A stretch of DNA of 64,000 nucleotides from Emiliania huxleyi CCMP1516 (taxonomy: Eukaryota > Haptophyta > Isochrysidales > Noelaerhabdaceae): the NCBI RefSeq assembly GCF_000372725.1, contig NW_005196900.1, positions 156,133-220,132 on the forward strand. The letters are read 5' to 3'. This document shows, one piece after another, positions 58,994 through 64,000 of this stretch. The translations under genes were made by a program, and so were the position numbers. Each line of letters begins with the position of its first letter. The stretch's first letter is position 1. The notes below the pieces were generated by a model. The model ran no database searches and was not told the DNA's origin. It saw only the letters and a list, made by a program, of their open reading frames with translations.

Positions 58994-60117
58994 ATGCGGG
59001 CCGTCGTCACAGGCGCCGCAGGTCGGATCGGGCGCGGCGTCGCCACCGCGCTGAGGGAGCGCGGGCACACGGTGGTCGGCGTGGACATGGCGTCTGCGCC
59101 ACCCGGGCTGCTCGGCACCGGATGCGACGACTTTGTCACGATCGACCTGGCTGCAGCCGTGGCTGGGCAGGAGAGGGAGTGCCTCACCGCTGCGATGGAC
59201 GGCGCGGACGTGGTGGTGCACTGCGCCGCCTGGCCAGGGCCGTCCGCCACACCTCCGCCTGCTGTGGTCGCGAGCGGCGACGCCACGAAGCCTCCGATCG
59301 GGCTGGAGACGGCGCCGCCGGCGGTGCTCCTGCGCGACAACGTGGCATCGACGTCCGCGGTGTGCGACGCCGCCATCGCGGGCGGCGCCTCGCGCTTCGT
59401 CTTCTCCTCCTCCGCCTTCGCGATGGGCTTCAGCCACGTGCCACGGGGCCCCCAGGCGTGGAGCAGCAAGGTCGGCTACCTCCCTGTGGACGAGGCGCAT
59501 GGCGCGCAGCCGCACGAGTCGTACGGGCTGTCCAAGCTCGCGGGCGAAGAGATCCTCGAGACGGCAGCGCGCACCGCCACCGACACGAGCTTCGTCTCGC
59601 TCCGCTTCACAAACATCGTCAAGCGCGAGCTCTGGTCGTCGCTGCCGTGGGAGGCGCCCACCTCCGCCGAGCCGCTGCAATTGGTGCTCTGGGCCTACGT
59701 GCACGAGGACGACGTCATACGCGCCCACGTGGCGGCTGCGACCCGGGAGGACGCGGCCGCGCGCGGCTCACACGAGGCCTACCTCCTCGCCGCCCCGGAC
59801 TCGCGCTTCGCCGAGCCGACGCTGCCGCTCCTCGCGTCGGTCCTCGGCGTGGAGGGGATGCCGCTCCGCTCGCCGATGGAGGGGAACGCGTCGGTGCTCT
59901 GCGCGCGCAAGGCGACCGAGCGGCTCGGGGTCGAGTTCAGGGCCTGGAGCCGCGACAGGGCCTGGAGCCGCGACAGGGCCTGGAGCCGCGAGCGGGAGGC
60001 GAGCCAGTCGTTAGTAGATGCCTCGCCGCCTCCGCCTCGACTCGTTGGCAACCAGGCGAGCTCGCCTCCGCCTCCGCCGCCTCCGCCTCCTCCGTCGCGC
60101 GGCTCCCCCGCCGCGAG
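58994..60117 (+). CDS. NAD-dependent epimerase/dehydratase (extended SDR), probably the N-terminal part of a fusion
   Basis: ATG at 58994 opens with the extended-SDR cofactor motif MRAVVTGAAGRIGRGVATAL (GxxGxxG), then VVGVDM, DVVVHCAAW, FVFSSSAFAMGF and the catalytic SYGLSKLAGEE (YxxxK), followed by FVSLRFTNIV and a C-terminal substrate-binding region (YVHEDDVIRAHVAAATR, AYLLAAPDS). About 315 residues make the enzyme domain, typical of nucleotide-sugar or lactone-type dehydrogenases of this superfamily. After it come three AWSRDR repeats (18-bp tandem, 59942-59995) and a Pro-rich linker. Unspliced, the frame ends at 60181 in a C-rich tract. With a GC-AG intron at 60118-60255 it continues in frame into the MetX-like domain. 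Confidence 0.82.
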
Positions 60118-60255
60118 GCGCGCACTCTCCGACCCGGACCCTAACCCCTACCCCTACCCCTGCCCCTGCCCCTACCCCTGACCCTGACCCTACAGCGCCC
60201 TCTCCAACCCGGAGGCTGCTATTACTTAATTAACGAATGAGTAATTACCTGACAG

Positions 60256-61466
60256 GCGCGCCCTCTCCGACCCGGAGGTGCAGCACTTCGACCTGGCGGG
60301 CTTCGAGCTCGCCTGCGGCCACGCGCTGCCGGCGGGGGCGACGCTCGCATACAAGGTGCACGGCCCGCCTGTCGGCGCGAGCAAGGGCGTCATCCTGCAC
60401 CCGACGAGCTTCGACGCCGTCCACGACGAGCTCGAGTACAGCATCGGCGAGGGGCAGACGCTCGACACGAGCGCCTACACGGTGGTCGTGCCGAACCTGC
60501 TCGGCAACGGCGTCTCGTACTCGCCGTCGCGCATGCGCCACGCCGAGCGCCTTGCCGGCTACCCGCCGCTGCTCTCGATCGGCGACAACGTGCGCGCGCA
60601 GCACCTGCTGCTCGAGCACCTGCACGCGGCGCGCGGCGCGCCGATGGCGCCGCTGAGCCTGGTGTACGGCTACTCGATGGGCGCGCTGCAGGCGTGCGAG
60701 TGGGGGCCGTCGCTTGATTAGAGATGAGTTGGGGTCGATGAATGAATTGCATCAAGCTGCAGGCGTACGAGTGGGCCGTCGCGCACCCCGACCACGTCGA
60801 GAGGGTCGCCGCGGTGTGCGGCGCGGCGCGATGCGGCGAGCTCAACGGCGTCTTCCTGCGCTCGATCGAAGAGGCGCTCAAGGCGGATGCGGCGTGGGAT
60901 GCGAGCCGCGGCCACTTCACCACGCGCCCCGATCGCGGCCTGCGGGCGTTCGGCAGCATCTACGCCGGCTGGGGCGTCGGTGCGGGCTGGTACACGCAGC
61001 GCGGGTACGCGAGCGCCGGGTTCGAGTGTGCGGAGGCGTTCGTGCGGGTGCGCGAGCGGAGATTGATAAGGCGGTGGTTGGCCTGGCCCCTCACCCCGCG
61101 CCTCCTCTCCCGCGCCTCGCCCCCCAGGACTCGTACCTGCCCGCCTTTGCCAACTGCGACGCAGACGACCTGCTCTCTCAGATTCGCACGTGGCGCCACG
61201 CCGACGTCTCGAGACACACGGGAGGCGACTTGGCCGCCGCGCTCGGCCGCGTCCGAGCGCGCGTGCTGCTGATGCCGTGCGACGAGGACCGCTACTTCAC
61301 CCTTGGCGAGGCGCAGCACGAGGCGGCGCTGCTCGGCGAGCGGGCCACGCTGCGACCGATCGTGTCGGCGGCGGGCCACCGCGCGGGCGACCCGCACCGG
61401 CCAGAGCTGGCAGCCGAGGCGGCCTTCATCCGGAGGCACGTGCACGAGCTGCTGTCGGAGCGGTAG
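60256..61466 (+). CDS. Homoserine O-acetyltransferase (MetX)-like alpha/beta hydrolase, three exons
   Basis: Exons 60256-60691, 60763-61047, 61128-61466. Introns: 60692-60762 (GC-AG, between LQ and AYEWAVAHPDHVER) and 61048-61127 (GT-AG, FVR|DSYLP). No ATG starts the first exon; it begins in phase after ACAG at 60252-60255. Family markers: GATLAYKVHG, VVVPNLLGNGVSYSPS, nucleophile elbow GYSMGALQA (Ser), AVAHPDHVERVAAVCGAA, VLLMPCDEDRYF (Asp) and SAAGHRAGDP (His), the triad of MetX/MetX-like acyltransferases. MetX O-acetylates homoserine, but many relatives use other acyl acceptors, so I do not name the substrate. In frame with the preceding epimerase if 60118-60255 is removed: total about 727 residues. 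Confidence 0.8.
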
Positions 61467-62398
61467 CGCGTAGCGGTGCGGCAGCAGTGTTGGTAGCGGC
61501 TAGTGCCATTTCACTGTGGCACAGCTCGCGTTACAAAACCTTGATTTGACCATTTGCGCAAAAAGGTACATGTCGGTGCCTTCCAGAGGCAGCTGCGACC
61601 CCGCCGAGTAGACGGTTGCACACAGCAGGTGGCGCTGTGTGACGCGCTGACGCCGTCTACTCGGCGGGATCGCAGCTGCCTCTGCGCGTCCTGGAGATGT
61701 ACCAAATCGTCGCCGCCGGAGACGACTCGACGCCGCAGAGATCGGAGATCAAGCTCTGACAGGTCGCACGTCGCTCCTTTGACGCCGACGTGACTCACCC
61801 GTGCAGATCACATCAGGACACGGTCTCGACGCGCTCGGTACGACGCCTGCGACCCGTCTCGGGTCAGGTGGCACGAGACGCTCATCGCCTACCAGCGCTG
61901 CCGTACAGGTTGCCACGACGAGGTCGAGCACGCTTCTATACGCTCGCCGAGCCTTCCTTTCCATCCCATTAGGCAGCCTGGGAACGGTGGCGGTCAGAGG
62001 CAAAGCCTACGAGGGGTGGTGGAACCACATGTCACGGCTACTGCCGGCTCGACCCCACGATAGCCTCCGAAGGCTGACTTTGCGGCACCATCATCGGACG
62101 ATGTCGACGAGTTGGGTCGCTCTCGCGGTAGCCAGATGACCTCTCTTCCTAGGAGCATCGGCCATGGCCGCAGGGAGCGCGGGGGAGGGCGCTGGAAGCA
62201 ACACGGAGCTCCGTTGGAGACGGTTTCAAGATTAGCGTGTCAGAGTGAAATGGCACTACGTAGCCAGCGTGGGCTGCCATCTTTTACGTTTATACGGGTC
62301 GTGTGCCTCTTCACCATTTCCTATTATTCTTTTTCATATCGGTTTTAGCAGTCGGTCTTACGAGTCACTGAAATCTGAGATTCTGAATACACGAATAT
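61467..62398. other. Gene-poor stretch with hairpin
   Basis: Contains the inverted repeat at 61584-61684. Short frames at 61801-62139 and 62112-62348 have no recognisable features. No gene supported. Confidence 0.55.
61584..61684. repeat. Inverted repeat, 32-bp arms
   Basis: Arms 61584-61615 and 61653-61684 (CAGAGGCAGCTGCGA... against its complement) match with one difference, loop 37 nt. GGTACAT/ATGTACC words extend the symmetry outward (61565, 61697). Confidence 0.95.
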
Positions 62399-62406
62399 AC
62401 CAATAA

Positions 62407-62898
62407 CTTAGGGGACCCCTAGGCTTAAAAGGGTGGGCCCTGGGGCGCCTGCGGCTTAAACGGCTTAAAGCGGGCCATGGCCCCATTTTAAGGCTGCCTG
62501 GGCCGCCGATTCCTTAAACGGTCTTAAACGCTTAAACGGTGCGGGAGAGCTCCCGAGGTCGATGGTCCGGGAGGCTCGGCGCCCGGTAGACGCCGGAGGC
62601 CGGGAAGCTGGCTACAGTCAGCTAGCACGCGCCCCCTATGCGAGTATGGCTCCTGCCAGTGCACCAGACTTACAGATTTGTCTTCAGAGGCGGGTTTGTG
62701 CCTAATAACGGCAGTATTGGAGAAAACGGCGCGGAACCCAGCGACGCATGCCGGCGAGGCCGATTTTCTTAAACGGTCTTAAAAGAGGATCCCCCCCGTG
62801 CCTGCAATCTCTTAAATGGCAAGTTAAGCCCCCAAACCTCCTCGTTTCTTGAAAGGTCTTAAAAAATCCGGCCCTCAGAACCCTAGGGGTCCCCTAAG
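62407..62898. mobile_element. Non-autonomous TIR element, hAT-like (8-bp target duplication), 492 bp
   Basis: Perfect 17-bp terminal inverted repeats (CTTAGGGGACCCCTAGG), flanked by the direct repeat ACCAATAA at 62399-62406 and 62899-62906. The interior is full of CTTAAA/TTTAAG and ACGGTCTTAAA words and codes for nothing. An 8-bp duplication is typical of hAT transposons. Confidence 0.92.
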
Positions 62899-63115
62899 AC
62901 CAATAACGCAACTCCTATAAGCTATTATGCAATATGGAATCTAAGCCGTATGCGGCAGGGCCGAGCGTTTTTGATCTCTCGGTAAGTGGGCGCCCGCCCG
63001 CCGCCTCTGAGGGGGTCGGGCCCCCTAGACTGAAAACAAAAACAAAGTGTAGAAACCGTCAAAAACAGCCTGCGAGAGCGGCGCTGCGCGCCACCTAGAG
63101 GACGACGACATCGAG

Positions 63116-63485
63116 TAGGGTTGCCTAACGTTAATTTGGGGCCTAACAGTTGCGCTATTGTTGGCTGAAATCCTCAACGTTGTTCAAGTGTTCTCCCCAG
63201 CCCAAGCTGTTACTGTTTGTTACTGTTGTTACTGTTGTTCAGCGGCCAGCAAGCAGAAAATGGCAAAAAACCCGGGTAAAACCCGAAAATACCTGGGATT
63301 TTCCGGGTATTTTCGGGTATTACCCGCACTGGACACTAGAGATCGTCGTGGGTCACTGCCAGGCCTTCCTTATTGTTGTTCAGCCGGCCTAACGTTAGCT
63401 ACTGTTGTTGGGGGGCCCCACTGTTGTTCTGTTGTTACTGTTAACACTAGCAACACTGTTCAGCTCTTAACGTTAGGCAACCCTA
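63116..63485. mobile_element. Non-autonomous TIR element, hAT-like (8-bp target duplication), 370 bp
   Basis: Perfect 19-bp terminal inverted repeats (TAGGGTTGCCTAACGTTAA) with the direct repeat ACATCGAG at 63108-63115 and 63486-63493. The interior has GTTACTGTTGTT repeats and an internal palindromic block of CGGGTAAAACCCG/CGGGTATT words (63271-63330). No transposase. Different ends from the neighbouring 492-bp element. Confidence 0.93.
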
Positions 63486-63493
63486 ACATCGAG

Positions 63494-64000
63494 GATGTCA
63501 TGTTGCGCGATGGCGTCATCCATTTCGTCAAGCCACCACCCTCGCCACCGTCTCGCCTACGTCGCCGCCGTCGCCATCGTCGGCCTCGCTGCCGAGACGG
63601 TGCTGCTGCACCTGACTCAACTCTCCCACCCCCCTGGCTCCTATGCCGACGTGTCCCGTGCTCCCCCGTCCGCCGATGTCTCTGCTGCCGCCCGGCGGAG
63701 CTCTGCAGCGCGGGCTCTCCTCGCCGCCTTCGCTGCCGCTGCATCGCTGTCGGCTCGTCATGTCTGTCTAGGGTCATTGGGGGCGTGCCATCGCTCGTCT
63801 CTCTCTCTCCCGGGGTCAGCTCCAAGCTGCCGTGTCGGGACGTCGCCCCCTCGGCTCCCCCCCCCCCCTCCGCTGAACGGTACTGCACATGCTGCGCGTT
63901 CTCGCCTTGTCCCAGGAGCCAGGTGCGTGTGTCTAATCGTAGTGGGGGCCCTGGCCCCCCTCTGTTTTCTGTTTTCTGTTTTTCAACACGCCCGCCCGCC
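63494..64000. other. Right-edge stretch
   Basis: Only short Arg/Pro/Ser-biased frames; a C-run at 63857-63870. No gene recognised up to the edge. Confidence 0.5.

Noticed and set aside
60140-60195. Telomere-like CCCTA tract
   Set aside because: Units vary (CCCCTA, CCCCTG, CCCTGA) and lie inside a probable intron between coding exons; an interstitial low-complexity tract.
63460-63888. 142-codon minus-strand frame at the right edge
   Set aside because: Arg/Gly-biased composition, overlaps the MITE end, no motif.

Overview
The window looks like nuclear DNA of a unicellular alga with a complex plastid, most likely a haptophyte. The grounds are indirect. The DNA is GC-rich, genes lie close together on both strands, and introns are short with many apparent GC-AG boundaries. 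Several products start with signal- or transit-like leaders. The genes are eukaryotic: dynein heavy chain, Rab5-type GTPase, ATG10-like E2, RCC1 protein and an RS-domain protein. No rRNA, tRNA, CRISPR array or bacterial operon was seen. The lineage is an inference; a pelagophyte or other stramenopile cannot be excluded.

Layout. 1-2.3 kb: a membrane-anchored short-chain dehydrogenase cut by the left edge and a secreted Pro-rich protein. 3-9 kb: an RS-domain parvulin, then TsaD and TsaE of the t6A tRNA pathway, side by side and possibly fused. 9.8-11.6 kb: an opine dehydrogenase. 12.2-13.4 kb: one inverted-repeat transposon nested in another. 13.9-20.4 kb: a seven-exon gene of unknown function, an RCC1 protein and a probable plastid protein. 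20.4-29 kb: an accessory stretch with dispersed repeats, a fragment of a PP6 regulatory (SAPS) gene, unrecognised reading frames and an AT-rich segment. 29-39 kb: a truncated dynein heavy chain copy, an unknown protein, Rab5, a Rieske oxygenase-like protein and a methyltransferase. 40-47 kb: an unknown protein, an EF-hand-like/ubiquitin-like protein, a multi-pass membrane protein and a PUB-NADAR protein. 47.6-61.5 kb: a sulfotransferase, an ATG10-like protein, a large coiled-coil protein, an alpha-galactosidase, a 2-selenouridine synthase (SelU) and an epimerase joined to a MetX-like hydrolase. 61.5-64 kb: no clear gene, a hairpin and two short transposons with 8-bp target duplications.

Functional themes. 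Two loci concern tRNA anticodon-loop modification (TsaE/TsaD for t6A, SelU for selenouridine). Several proteins join domains in uncommon ways (RS-parvulin, PUB-NADAR, possibly TsaE-TsaD and epimerase-MetX). Exon models rebuilt by eye suggest about eleven GC-AG introns, and two of these have duplicated sequence at both ends, as expected if introns arise by tandem duplication. Short repeat families (called A, B and C below) recur through the intergenic spaces. All exon models, family calls and repeat alignments were made by eye from the sequence alone.
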